DNA of 64,000 nucleotides from Phlebotomus papatasi (lineage: Eukaryota > Arthropoda > Insecta > Diptera > Psychodidae). Of the stretch, positions 1 through 10,200 are shown in pieces. Under the pieces are notes generated by a model. That model worked only from the letters and a program-made list of their open reading frames with translations. It had not been told where the DNA came from and ran no database searches. The stretch lies in assembly GCF_024763615.1 (NCBI RefSeq), contig NC_077224.1:58724712-58788711 (forward strand), given 5' to 3'. The position numbers and the translations under genes were made by a program. Numbering within the stretch: the first letter of the stretch is position 1; every line of letters begins with the position of its first letter.

Positions 1-762
1 GAACTTTGCATTGTCAATACCATTACGATCAAATGGTAACAAGCCGTATCCTCTAAATCCACTTTTTGCTATATTTTCGAGATTTAAGAGTGGCAATGCA
101 TTTGATAATACCCTTGCAAGATTTCTTGGTTTCAATCTGTCTCCATCATTTTCCATTCTCCACTGAGCTAAAGCTCAGTAGAGAATGGACCACCTTTTCG
201 CCTTTGGGAGAAAGCATAACATCAGTTTCGTCTAGATTAAAGATGCGATCAGGAGGGAATTCCAGAAGATCTTTCGATTCTAAGTATTCACGGGTTTTCT
301 CAAACCAGTCAGTGATGTTCTCAGAGGTAACACAGGCTCTTTGGGTGGTATATGATTCTGGTTTACGATGGCTTAATTCAGGATGTCTCTTCAAAAACTT
401 CCTGAACCAAGCATATCCTGGCCTTCCATCTACAAACTCATTGGTGATCTCGAACTTCTTACACATGAGCTGTACAGTGTCGAGGACTTGATCCTTAGTT
501 ATGGGATGCCATTTGTCAGCGCATTCCAAAATCCATTCAACAAGCTCGTCTTCCATGACCTTTGGTAAAGTGGGGCGCCTTCCCACACTGCATTCCTCCG
601 GATATCTTCTAGTAAGCTTATTATAGTGTTGATTTCGGAACGTGAAACAAAACAGGACACCTCTTTTAGTGATTTTCCACGACGAAAGGCTTCCAAAGCT
701 TTGTTGAGTTGCTCTTAAGTGTAGGTTTTGTTCTTTTTCCTGGTCTTATTTACCTTTCCCAT
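1..762 (-). pseudogene. pogo/Tigger-like DDE transposase remnant, internally deleted and cut by window edge
   Basis: Minus-strand remnant of a DNA-transposon transposase, in broken pieces. The ATG at 762-760 opens a lysine-rich start that is stopped by TAA near 716. It is followed by a psq-type helix-turn-helix region (ALEAFRRGKSLKEV) and, after a frameshift near 590, by a CENP-B-type DNA-binding domain (586 down to about 300: GRRPTLPKV, GRPGYAWFRKFLKRHPELS). The start of the DDE catalytic domain follows, with the first Asp in IFNLDET (about 230). The middle of the catalytic domain is missing: after about 190 the sequence passes a palindrome and then resumes at 1-60 with the C-terminal motif GFRGYGLLPFDRNGIDNAKF, typical of the end of this family. 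The stop, frameshift and deletion make it non-functional. The non-coding flank up to about 935 matches that of the fragment at 4930-5213. The family assignment comes from motif recognition. Confidence 0.8.
153..188. repeat. Near-perfect 17-bp-arm palindrome at transposase deletion point
   Basis: Arms 153-169 (CCATTCTCCACTGAGCT) and 172-188 are reverse complements with one mismatch, around a 2-base loop. The palindrome sits where the catalytic-domain reading breaks off and the C-terminal end resumes, so it probably marks the deletion or repair junction. Confidence 0.8.
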
Positions 763-1161
763 CTGAAACAATAAGGAGATCGCTCCAATAAACCCATATT
801 TTCGGTGTTTCCCATTGAAGCACTTGCGCACATTTCACAAAAGTACTTTTTGTTTAGAAAATATGTAATTATTTTAATTGAGCACTTCACTTACGGTTAA
901 CAATAAAGTTTAAGACTTAATTTCACTAAAATTTGCCAGATATAGTGCATAAACGTCAAAAAATTAATAAACAACAATCAGCTTACTTGCCTTTTTCATA
1001 AGAAAAAATGGTCGATCGATGAATTTTTTCGACGGTGAAAAGTTACACTGTCAATTGAAATGAGACTTTTAAATGAATGGATTTACGCTTCATTTGAACC
1101 ACAAGGAACTAAATAATAAAAATATAGCACAGAAAATATATGAATAAAAATATAATTAGAG
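763..1161. other. Pogo element 5' flank, then unique AT-rich DNA
   Basis: Up to about 935 this is the non-coding 5' flank of the pogo-like element; it aligns with 5037-5213 including the shared stretch GTTAACAATAAAG. Beyond that I see AT-rich DNA with no gene. Confidence 0.6.
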
Positions 1162-1163
1162 TA

Positions 1164-1400
1164 AGGTAAAGTACCCTTACTCGACCGGGTTCCTCTATTC
1201 GACCGGTGGGTCAATTTTTGAATATTTGATGGTGAATTTCATCAATTTCTATGAATTTGTCACTGATTCGTATTATTTAAAGAATAATTGACCTATTAAT
1301 GTTAGATCATACACAAAATATTATAGCAAATATAATTAAATTGAATAAATAAATCTACCGGTCGAATAGAGGAACCGGTCGAATAAAGGGTACTTTACCT
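1164..1400. mobile_element. MITE with GGTAAAGTACCC/TCGACCGG termini, TA target duplication
   Basis: The ends are inverted repeats of about 44 bp (AGGTAAAGTACCC, then two CGACCGG motifs separated by TTCCTCTATT). The element is flanked by TA at 1162-1163 and 1401-1402. The interior is short, AT-rich and non-coding. The TA duplication and length fit a non-autonomous Tc1/mariner-type MITE. Its outer GGTAAAGT is shared with the elements at 19397, 50795 and 61654. Confidence 0.85.
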
Positions 1401-1778
1401 TATTTATTATGGAAAAAATCAGTTTCCATTTGGAGTAGCAAAAAATTTCCAATTGGAGCAGGTTTTGAATTAGCTTAATTTACCCTATAGCGAATTCAGA
1501 GCCACATTGGAGTTCTGAACTAAGTAGAGTATAAATATTTTACATTTAATCTCCTAAGGATTGTAGGCTTTTCTCATTTCGCAAGTTCAGTTCATGAACG
1601 AGCTATTATAAATATGTTTAGGAGAAGACACCTAAAAACGGAAGTCGATATTTCTTCCCGCTTGTGCCCTAGGCCTGTGACAAGTTGAAAAAGTGGATTA
1701 TATAACTGTTCTCTCTTTGAGTTATAGCAGTAACAGGATTAAAATACACTTGAAAATAGTTTTCTAAATTAAAGCAAC
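1401..1778. other. Unique AT-rich stretch
   Basis: No gene, structured repeat or regulatory signal that I can support. Confidence 0.5.
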
Positions 1779-2510
1779 TTAAGGGGTTACATGGGTCGCG
1801 CATTCTAAGAAAAATCAGCATATTTCCTTGATAACTTTTTTCAACATAGTAAGCAAAAATAATTCTAGCTCTTAAGCATATTAAAGTATAACGTATTAAC
1901 TATATTTTCTGAAAGTTTGATGTCATTATTTTAAAAATTCAGCTGTAGGGACCTGATTTTTGGAGACAGTTTTTGAAAAATTACATGATTTTCGGTGGAC
2001 AAGATTTCTCAGAGTATATCCTTCTGATAGTTAAAAACTAAATATTTCCTATTTTCTGATGAGTTAAACTCGGACTTTAACGGTAGAATCTTTTTTATAT
2101 CTTGATCACAACTTATTTTACAAGACAAAACGTGGTGTAAAATATGCCGAATATTTTATTTTTTTGTATAAATTTTTTCCAAAAATCTAAAGTTCATTAA
2201 AAAAAAATCTATCATTTAAGTACGAGTTTAACTCATCAGCTAGGAAATACTTATTTTTTTGATTTCTGATGAACACACTCTGAGAAATCTTCTCTACGAA
2301 AAAGCATGTTTTTCCAAAATAGGTCTCCGAAAATCAGGTCCGAACGTCTGAATTTTAAAGATTTCTAAATATAAATCTCGGAAAATATAGTTTAGTTGTT
2401 GTATTTTTATATTCCTAAGAACTTAAATAAAAATAAAAATTTCTTATGTCGAAAAAAAATTAAAGAAATTATGATGTTTTCCAGCCTTTTTTTCACATGT
2501 TACCCCTTAA
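1779..2510. mobile_element. TTAA-flanked MITE, GGGGTTACATGGG family, complete copy
   Basis: The termini are inverted: TTAAGGGGTTACATGGGTC at the left, and CACATGTTACCCCTTAA at the right. TTAA at 1779-1782 and 2507-2510 may be a piggyBac-type target duplication. The interior is itself partly palindromic: the segment with GATTTTTGGAGACAG is mirrored near 2310. Other copies lie at 39653, 40030 and 54762. There is no coding capacity. Confidence 0.8.
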
Positions 2511-4213
2511 AGAGGATTAACATTTCTGTAAGGCTAAGGCTTAAAAGTTAAATCCTTGTTGAGTGTATACAAAAGCTTTATCGTGGAAATTGTGTTTTCC
2601 TACAGTTTTCCTTATTATATTTTTGTGATTTACGTGAATTTAATGAAGAGTAGAGTTTAAAATTTTCTTTTTTTACTATCACTATTTTCTATTTTGTTAA
2701 TTTTTTAATTTTTTCAATTCCTCTATAATTTCTTTTTTATTATTTCTTTGCTAATTATTAACTTCTTTAATTTAATTTACTTTTAATTCTTTTTCATTCA
2801 ACTCGAGGAACTTAATTGCAAGACGCTCACATATTGTGTAATGTGTATGCGTTTTAATAAGTTAATAAGTTTCAATAATAAAAGTTACGATAATAAGTTT
2901 CACAATTATCCAAATAACAGAACTGAGGTTTCCTATTTTATATTTCACGTAAAAAACCTAAAATTCTCATTTTTGGTTGTTAATTGAGATTTAAGTACAA
3001 AGAAAATACGTTAACTTTTCCTAGAACTTATGCAGTGTATAATGTTCTTGGTCACAGTACAGAGATGTTCTAACAGATAAATTGCATGTTTTACTGTGAG
3101 AAAATGTTTATAAATCTATTTCCTAGGTATGTCTCATTCAATTCGAAAGTGCAGTAACTTCTTGTAGAAGCTAATTTAATTACTTCCACCTATTTCCCAA
3201 GATTTCCGCTTCATCCTCCATGTTTTTCATTAAACGTTGCTGAAACTCACAAATGTACCCGAGTTTAATTTGAATGCAAAATTCAAAGTGTTAATTTATT
3301 TGAATATATATACTATTTTATTTTCACATTTTAGGTTTTACCCGTTAATTCTCTCGATATAAGGCAAGGATATGAAGTTTTGCAAATTGTGAAGCAAATA
3401 TTTACTTTATGTTATTAGAACAGAATTGTTGTTAAAAGATTTATTTTGTGGTGTTGATGCGTCAATTTATATATATATCAAATAAAGCATTATGATTAAT
3501 TCATTTAGAAACTTGCAGTAATTAGTGGAGATTTAATTAAGCGCAAACTTTGGTGAATTGGTGCATTATAATAAGCCATCTGAACAGCATGTAAACTAAA
3601 TATAATTGAATACAAAATAGTAATTGTATGATTGTTTTCATTATGGGGTGCCAAATGCCAAAAGTTACTGAAATGGAAAATTTCAAATAGCATTTCCTCT
3701 CAATTTGATTGTTATTTTTATTTGTAGGGGAATGGATTGGTATTTTTCGGTGTAGTGACATAAATTTAATACAAAAATATGGGATTCAGGCTATAACTTT
3801 GTTTCAACATTTTTCCACACTACTGAAGTCACTTGGTGAATTAAATTCTGACCTATTCCCAAAGTTTTCCTTCCTCGTAAACTACCAGGCTCAATTTGAG
3901 AGCATCCAGTCAAGATGCTGCTGGGCTAAGTTGTGTTGGGGAACAACAACAATCCTGAACATGACATATTGACGTATTTACAATTTCCGACCATCAAATA
4001 ATATATTAAATGGCCATAAAATAATCGATATTGGCTTTCTCTTATCGCAACATCTATGCAAGGCAGATAGTGTGTTTGTATCTTCCTTAATTGCTTTTAT
4101 ATTATCAAATGATATTTTTAGGGAAATGTGAGGCAGTATGGCCTAACCAAAAATTTTATATTCATACTGAGCATCAAAAATTTTAAAGTATTTAAAAACT
4201 GAAAACAATTTTA
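2511..4213. other. AT-rich DNA without recognisable genes
   Basis: Contains poly-T/A runs and a short TATATATATA tract near 3470. Open frames here are under 90 codons and have no recognisable domain. I see no repeat element with clear ends. Confidence 0.55.
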
Positions 4214-4400
4214 AGGAGCAGCGGGGCATCTTTGAATTGGGGTAGGTTTAAAATTGAGCTTTTTTCTCCTGCTTGTAAATGAAATTAGATCTTATCATGA
4301 TATAAATTAGTTCCAAAACCAAGTGTGAAGCTAAATTACTTTATGAAAAGGCTCAATTCCATTTACAAATAGGAAAAAAATAAAAGCCCAATTTCTTCAG
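4214..4400. mobile_element. Decayed GTGGGGCA-type MITE
   Basis: The left end has GCGGGGCATCTTTGAATTGG. The interior has a TCATGATATAAATTAG block and the mirrored AAGGCTCAATTCCATTT block that recur in the elements at 46856, 47112 and 24923. The right end is eroded, so the boundaries are approximate. Confidence 0.5.
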
Positions 4401-4929
4401 TAAAATCGGATGTCCTTCCCATTGAGAAACCCTGACAGTAGGTGCTCGGAATGATGAACTTTGTAATATTTCCTCCTTTATTTTTTCCTGATCCCACACG
4501 ATGTTTCGAATTGCAGTTTTTCGTCCTTCTCGTTCAGATACGAAAAATTTTGAAAAAACTGTCAATTGTTAGTTTTCTTAATCCAATTGGCACATTTAAA
4601 CTTGTCACCAACATTCTCCTTTTGACTTTTCTAAAAGTAATTCTTATTGATTTATTAAATGGTCGAAATGAGAGTTCGATGTTAAGTTCAAGATCATTTC
4701 CAGACGCTTTAACTTTGACAGAAAATTAAACACATTAAGTTCAATTCCTTTTTGAAGACAATTACATAAATTTGCTTCTTGGCTCCTCTAGAATGTTACT
4801 GTTTAGTGAAAATTCTTTAAATATATATTGAAAACTTCTTAAATACAAGAAAAATACACAAGTGCAAAATGCTACTATTGGAAACAAATTAATCTAAATG
4901 GAGACAAGGAAAATTTTCTAATTGGAGAC
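4401..4929. other. AT-rich DNA, no gene seen
   Basis: No coding domain. A TTGGAGACAA-type motif near 4920 precedes the pogo fragment and recalls the TTTGGAGTAGC motif near 1420, but I cannot define an element end. Confidence 0.45.
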
Positions 4930-5213
4930 AAACAGTCTTCAAGACAAACAGAAACCGTGACGAAAGGCTTCCAAAACTTTGCTGAGTTGCTCTTGAGTGC
5001 AGGATTTGTTCTTATTCCTGGCTTTTTTCTCATTTTCCATCTAAAACAATAAGAAAATCTCTCCAAAAAATCATATTTCTAGGGTTTCCTATTGAAGCAT
5101 TTGCAGACACTTCAGAAAAACCCTTTTTGTTCACGAAATAGGTAATAATTACTTCATTTGAAAACATCAAGTACCGTTAACAATAAAGATTAACACTTAA
5201 TTAAACTAAAATG
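4930..5213 (-). pseudogene. Second pogo/Tigger-like transposase 5' fragment
   Basis: Minus-strand fragment homologous to 720-935. The ATG at about 5040 opens a short basic N-terminus followed by SCTQEQLSKVLEAFRHG, the start of the same psq-type helix-turn-helix, and then homology ends near 4945. Where the copy at 1-762 has a TAA stop, this copy reads CAA (Gln), so the stop in the first copy is a private mutation. The upstream non-coding flank also aligns (5041-5213). It is only a 5' stub and cannot encode a transposase. Confidence 0.75.
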
Positions 5214-6244
5214 AATACTGAGAGAACGGGGTGGTTGTCTTTATGGCGTAAGTATATCTAGTTGAAAAAATTATCAGATCTTCTGTTCGAAGCCGTACAA
5301 TTTTATAAAACTTTGTAAGTTTTTAAGTTTATAAGATGAAAAATATGTTTTCCAAGAAAGCTTTTATCCATTTAAAATCAAGACGTTGAAAAAAAAAACA
5401 TTTTAGCAAGGTTTGAGTTTCTTTTAAGATTATAAAATGTTGCATCAAGAATTGATTTATTTTATTATTATTTTTTTTTAATATTTTCTATAAGATATAT
5501 TTATTTATTTAAATGATTTTTTTAAATTCTTAATATACTCATACAATTCAAAATGTCTTTTTCCTAAGAACTTACATTTTTATTTTTAACTACTAAAAAA
5601 AAGTATAATCAATTGTGGAATTTAAATAATAATCATCAATTTAAGAAGATTTTTTTATGATATTATATTTTAAAACTACTCAACATCAGAATAAGTCAAG
5701 GAATAAGTTAATAAGAACAATGTATGAACGTGGTCTTGCTTGAAACTACTTAACTTTCCCATATATTTTCATTTCTCTTGTGTGAAATTCTCTCTTCTTG
5801 TCCTTGTGGTATTGCCTGAAGGATATTATAATAAGAGGAACAACATCTAAGTTTGTGTATGAAATAAATATGTCTTGTGGATGTCCAGAAAGTGAACAGT
5901 TTCTTATCAGTAAATAAGCTAAAACGAAACATTTGCCAACAGTTGTAGAGTAAGTAATGGTGCTCTTCCTGAAATAAAAATAAAAAATGAAAAATAAAAC
6001 CAGTGATAAGCCCTAATAAGCTAATGGTAGCTGAGATTCTTTACAAATGATCTCGAAATGCGCGGTGATCCGATCTTCAGAGATTATACATGTTTCCCTT
6101 ACTTTAACGTTTCAGTTTCAATGACTTTATTAAGTAACAATCTCAGAAAAAAATCGATTGTGTGCAATAATGCTAACAACTTTATGTTAAGCAATGTTTT
6201 GGCACAGTGAAATTAAACTAGACAATGTTAGCTGTAATTGTATG
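5214..6244. other. AT-rich DNA up to the retrotransposon insertion site
   Basis: Long A/T runs with no gene or defined repeat. The last five bases, GTATG (6240-6244), are the left copy of the retrotransposon's target duplication. Confidence 0.55.
6240..6244. repeat. Left target-site duplication GTATG
   Basis: The same five bases follow the 3' LTR at 13285-13289. A 5-bp duplication is usual for BEL/Pao integrases. Confidence 0.93.
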
Positions 6245-7122
6245 TGTGGGAAATGAAGACGAACAGAAGGCCAACCGTCAAAACATTTGAATTGAGCGGA
6301 CTGAGCGACGGAATTTTGTAAGGCTTTTTGTGAAAAACTTCAGTGTGAAAAGAGAGAGTGTGGCTGACGCAATAGGAGAAGTGCAACGCGTGTAAAACGA
6401 CTCAAAGAAAATTGATGAAATATTCCCTTCAGGATTGAATTAGTTTCGTTAATCGTTAGAAAGGTGTTAGATCAAGTTGTGTAATAAAGAAATTTAGAAG
6501 TTAAATTGAGTTCTTGTGGAGAAATATCCCGGATAGACCGCCAGACATCCAGCTGGCAGATTTTGCTGACAGCCTCTGAAGAAAAGGAAAGGCGAGCGCT
6601 TGCGTCTTAGGTTTTGGGCTTACCGAGTGCGGCAAGAGTGTCTTCGAGATAGGCAGATTGTTGTGGCCACTCAACCAAGATCTGGAGCCTGCGGGAATCG
6701 GTCATTTCGACCGGATTATCTTAAAGGAGATTTTCCATTCGCAGGTTGGTGTTACTACCAAAGGGGTAATTCATTCCACTATTGGGATACTTCTAAGGGT
6801 TATTTATCATTACACAGGTTGGTTGTTAAACTCGAAGGGGTGTTTCAATCCAAGGTTATAGTACTTTAACGGGTCATTGCTTATTACACAGGTCGGTAAA
6901 GCCCACATATTACTGGTCATTTCGACCGGATTATCTTAAAGGAGATTTTCCATTTGCAGGTTGGTGTTACTACCAAAGGGGTAATTCATTCCACTATTGG
7001 GATACTTCTAAGGGTTATTTATCATTACACAGGTTGGTTGTTAAACTCGAAGGGGTGTTTCAATCCAAGGTTATAGTACTTTAACGGGTCATTGCTTATT
7101 ACACAGGTCGGTAAAGCCCACA
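6245..7122 (+). repeat. 5' LTR, 878 bp, enlarged by a 215-bp tandem duplication
   Basis: Positions 6245-6907 match the 3' LTR base for base as far as I can read. The sequence then runs 6908-6914 (TATTACT, the normal LTR-to-primer-site spacer) into a second copy of the LTR's 3' third, ending again in CCCACA at 7122. An AATAAA polyadenylation signal lies at 6483-6488. A TCAGT initiator-like motif at 6340-6344 is a possible start of transcription, but no DPE is present at the right spacing. Confidence 0.93.
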
Positions 7123-7129
7123 TATTACT
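6700..7129 (+). repeat. 215-bp tandem duplication spanning LTR end and spacer
   Basis: Units are 6700-6914 and 6915-7129, each starting GGTC; the base after the second unit opens another GGTC, in the primer-binding site. I see one difference: C at 6740 against T at 6955. The 3' LTR has only one unit. The four-base GGTC shared by the LTR interior and the primer site is the likely microhomology that made the junction. Confidence 0.92.
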
Positions 7130-7140
7130 GGTCCTTCGAG
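7129..7140 (+). promoter_or_regulatory. Primer-binding site, tRNA-Tyr-like
   Basis: TGGTCCTTCGAG begins six bases after the end of the 5' LTR. It is the reverse complement of the last 12 bases (CTCGAAGGA plus CCA) of insect tRNA-Tyr as I remember it. The corresponding spot after the first LTR unit (6914-6925) keeps only TGGTC before the duplication junction, so this is the only intact site. Confidence 0.75.
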
Positions 7141-7291
7141 GGAACTGGACAGAATCATCGACAAAGCAGACGCCCTTTCATTGCTAAGGACTATCGAGAA
7201 TCAATCCTTCTTCGCCAACGTCGGCATTGCTCCTTGCTAAGGATTGAATTGCTTGTCCTTCTACACCTGCCCTCGTCAACACTGCTTCAAG

Positions 7292-10200
7292 ATGGCGAGT
7301 ATCGAGCTGAAAGCTCTCCATATCGAAAGAGGTATCTGCAAGAGGATGCTCACAAACATTGAGAGAAGAGTCTCTGAGACTTCAAGCTTCACTGAGCAGT
7401 TGATTGATGTACTTCTTGGCGAAGTCCAGTCTACACTGAATAGGTTTACACCAATTCAGACACAAATTGAGATTTTCGTTGATGACGATCCCAAATTGAA
7501 AGTTCACGAAGAGAATGAGGGTGACTCATTCAACAACAGATGCGTGGATCTTCGACTCAAACTTGGGCACATTGCTGAAACATGCAAAGGGAGTTCGAAC
7601 GGAAGTCTTCCACAGCAAGAGGCTTTGGACAGTAGCATCGCTGATGTTCTACTGAAACAAACGGATCTTTTGGATAAGATCGCTGAGTGGCAGAGGTCTA
7701 GCCCAGGAGCAACCAATTCTGAGAGTAGTGCAACACGCTCCAAACTGCCACAATTGAACCTTCCGTCTTTTGATGGAAAATACATAGATTGGCCGCAATT
7801 CAGGGACGCATTTGAGAATGCCATTCACAACAACGATTCTCTCAGAGATAGTGAAAAGATGCAGTATTTGAAGATGTATCTAACTGGAGGTGCTGCTGCG
7901 GACATCAGTACTATACCGATCTCCAATCAGACTTATCAATCTACCTGGGACAGTCTGAAGGCTCAGTACAACAAAAAGGTTCACCTCGTGAATGCATACA
8001 TCCAACAGTTTATGGCACAAACTCAAAAGAAGGTCGAAAATGCGTCAGATTTGCCATCTGCTAGTAGGAGATACAAGCAGATCGTTGATGGTCTCAGAGC
8101 TTTGGGACCCGAGTGCTTCTCGCTCGACATGTGGCTCATTTATTTGATGAAATTAAATATGAGCGAGAACTTCAGGCAAGAGTGGGAGAAAGGACGAAGT
8201 GCAGATCAGATGTCAACAATCGATGAATTCTTCAAATTCATGAGTGACGTGACAGATGTTATGGAACGTGCTTCTCATGGCACTTCTCCTGCCCCACCTT
8301 CAGTGCAAAAGACTACCAACAAGTCAAACAAGTCTGGGTTTAAGACCCACCACACGAATGCTACAAAATGTCCGGAATGCGAGGGTGAACATGCTTTGCC
8401 ACAATGTGAGAAGTTCCTGGCACTTTCGCTCTACGAGAGGCGTGAAAGGATGGCACAACATCATCTTTGCTACAACTGTATGAAACCACATCATTCAGCT
8501 GCCAAGTGTCAATCCAAGGGGAAGTGTCAGAAGTGCGGTAGGAGGCATCACACTCTGCTACACCCTCCAAAGATGGATCCAGTTCCGGAAGAGATTGATC
8601 AATCTGTGAAACCTCAGGTGAAACCAGTAGCCGCAAAGGAAGTTGTACCTCAGTCACAGAAGACTCCTGAACAGTCACCAACTACTTCTTCAACCATCAC
8701 AACTCATCACTCCGCAGTTCACCGCAAGGCATTACTGCCAACCGCTATTGTCAACGTGAGGGATGTTTACGGCAAGTATCAGGCTTGTCGAGTGCTTATT
8801 GATGGCGGAGGAGAGTGCACGATGATGTCAGAAGAGTGCGCTCAGAGACTTGCGTTGCCTAGATCCAAAGCTAGGATTGCTGTTCATGGAGCTGGAGAAG
8901 TGAATGTAGGCTACACAAGGGGGCTAGTCCACCTGGAAGTCGTCTCAAGATATGATCCGAATGACAAAATCGAGGTTCAAGCTTATGTTATGGAAAAGGT
9001 TACTTCCAAGTTGCCTTCCGTGGATCTCTCAGGGTTTAAGTGGGATCATATCAAGAGCCTGCAGCTTGCTGATCCTCAATATACCGTTCCGGGAAAGATA
9101 GACATCATTCTTGGGGCTGAATACGCTTTTGAGATCAACTTGCCGCAAACACTCAAAGGGGACTCTGGACAACCAATAGCTCAGCTTACCATTTTCGGAT
9201 GGATTGTGGGTGGTCGGATCGATAGCCCACTCAACAGCATCACTTCACTGCATACGCATTACAATTTGGATGAGATGCTAAAGAGATTTTGGGAGGTTGA
9301 GGAAAGCCACCTCGACAAACAACCTCTACTTACAGAGGAAGAAGTCATGTGTGAAGAACACTTCACACAAACACACTCAAGGGACGACACAGGCCGTTAT
9401 GTCGTCAAATTACCATTCAAAAAGGATCACAAACCATTGGGAAATTCAAGCTCAACAGCGCTAGCTCGTTTCCAATCATTGGAAAGAAAGCTATCCCGAG
9501 ACCCAGACTTCCATGAGCAATACAAGGCGTTCATGGGGGAATATATCGGCTTGAATCATATGGAACTAGTGACTGGACATGATCTGAAACCTGAGGATGA
9601 ATCGTATTTCTTGCCACATCAAGCTGTTCTCAGACCTACAAGTGAGACAACCAAACTGAGAGTTGTCTTTGATGCGTCAGCAACCACTCGCCCGAACAAT
9701 CCTTCGCTCAATGATATACTGGCGATTGGTCCTACCCGACAAGATGATCTGCTTGTGTTGCTTTTGCGTTTTCGAACGCACAAAGTAGCTATGTCCGCTG
9801 ACGTAGAGAAGATGTACAGACAGATCCTGGTTGCAAGCGAGGACAGAGATTACCAAAGAGTGTTCTGGAGGACAAATTCTCAGGAGAAGATTCAGATCTT
9901 TCGACTCGGTACCGTGACGTATGGTACGTCAAGTGCACCGTTTCTTGCTGTGAGAGTTCTTCATCAAATAGCTATGGACTACAAGGATGATTATCCAGAG
10001 GCCTGTGAAGTTATCTCCACATCATTTTACATGGATGATTTGCTATGTGGAGCTGAGTCCATCGAAGACGGCAAGAAACTTCAAAAGGAGATCCAGGATG
10101 TTCTAGGCAAGGGACATTTTGTTCTTAGAAAATGGGCATCTAATTCTAGTGAGGTTCTAGATCAAGTTCCGCCTGATCTCCAAGCTATTACACCCGACGA

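Noticed and set aside
6600..6869. 89-codon frame, repeated exactly at 12977-13246
   Set aside because: It lies wholly in the LTR, has no domain and recurs only because the LTRs match.
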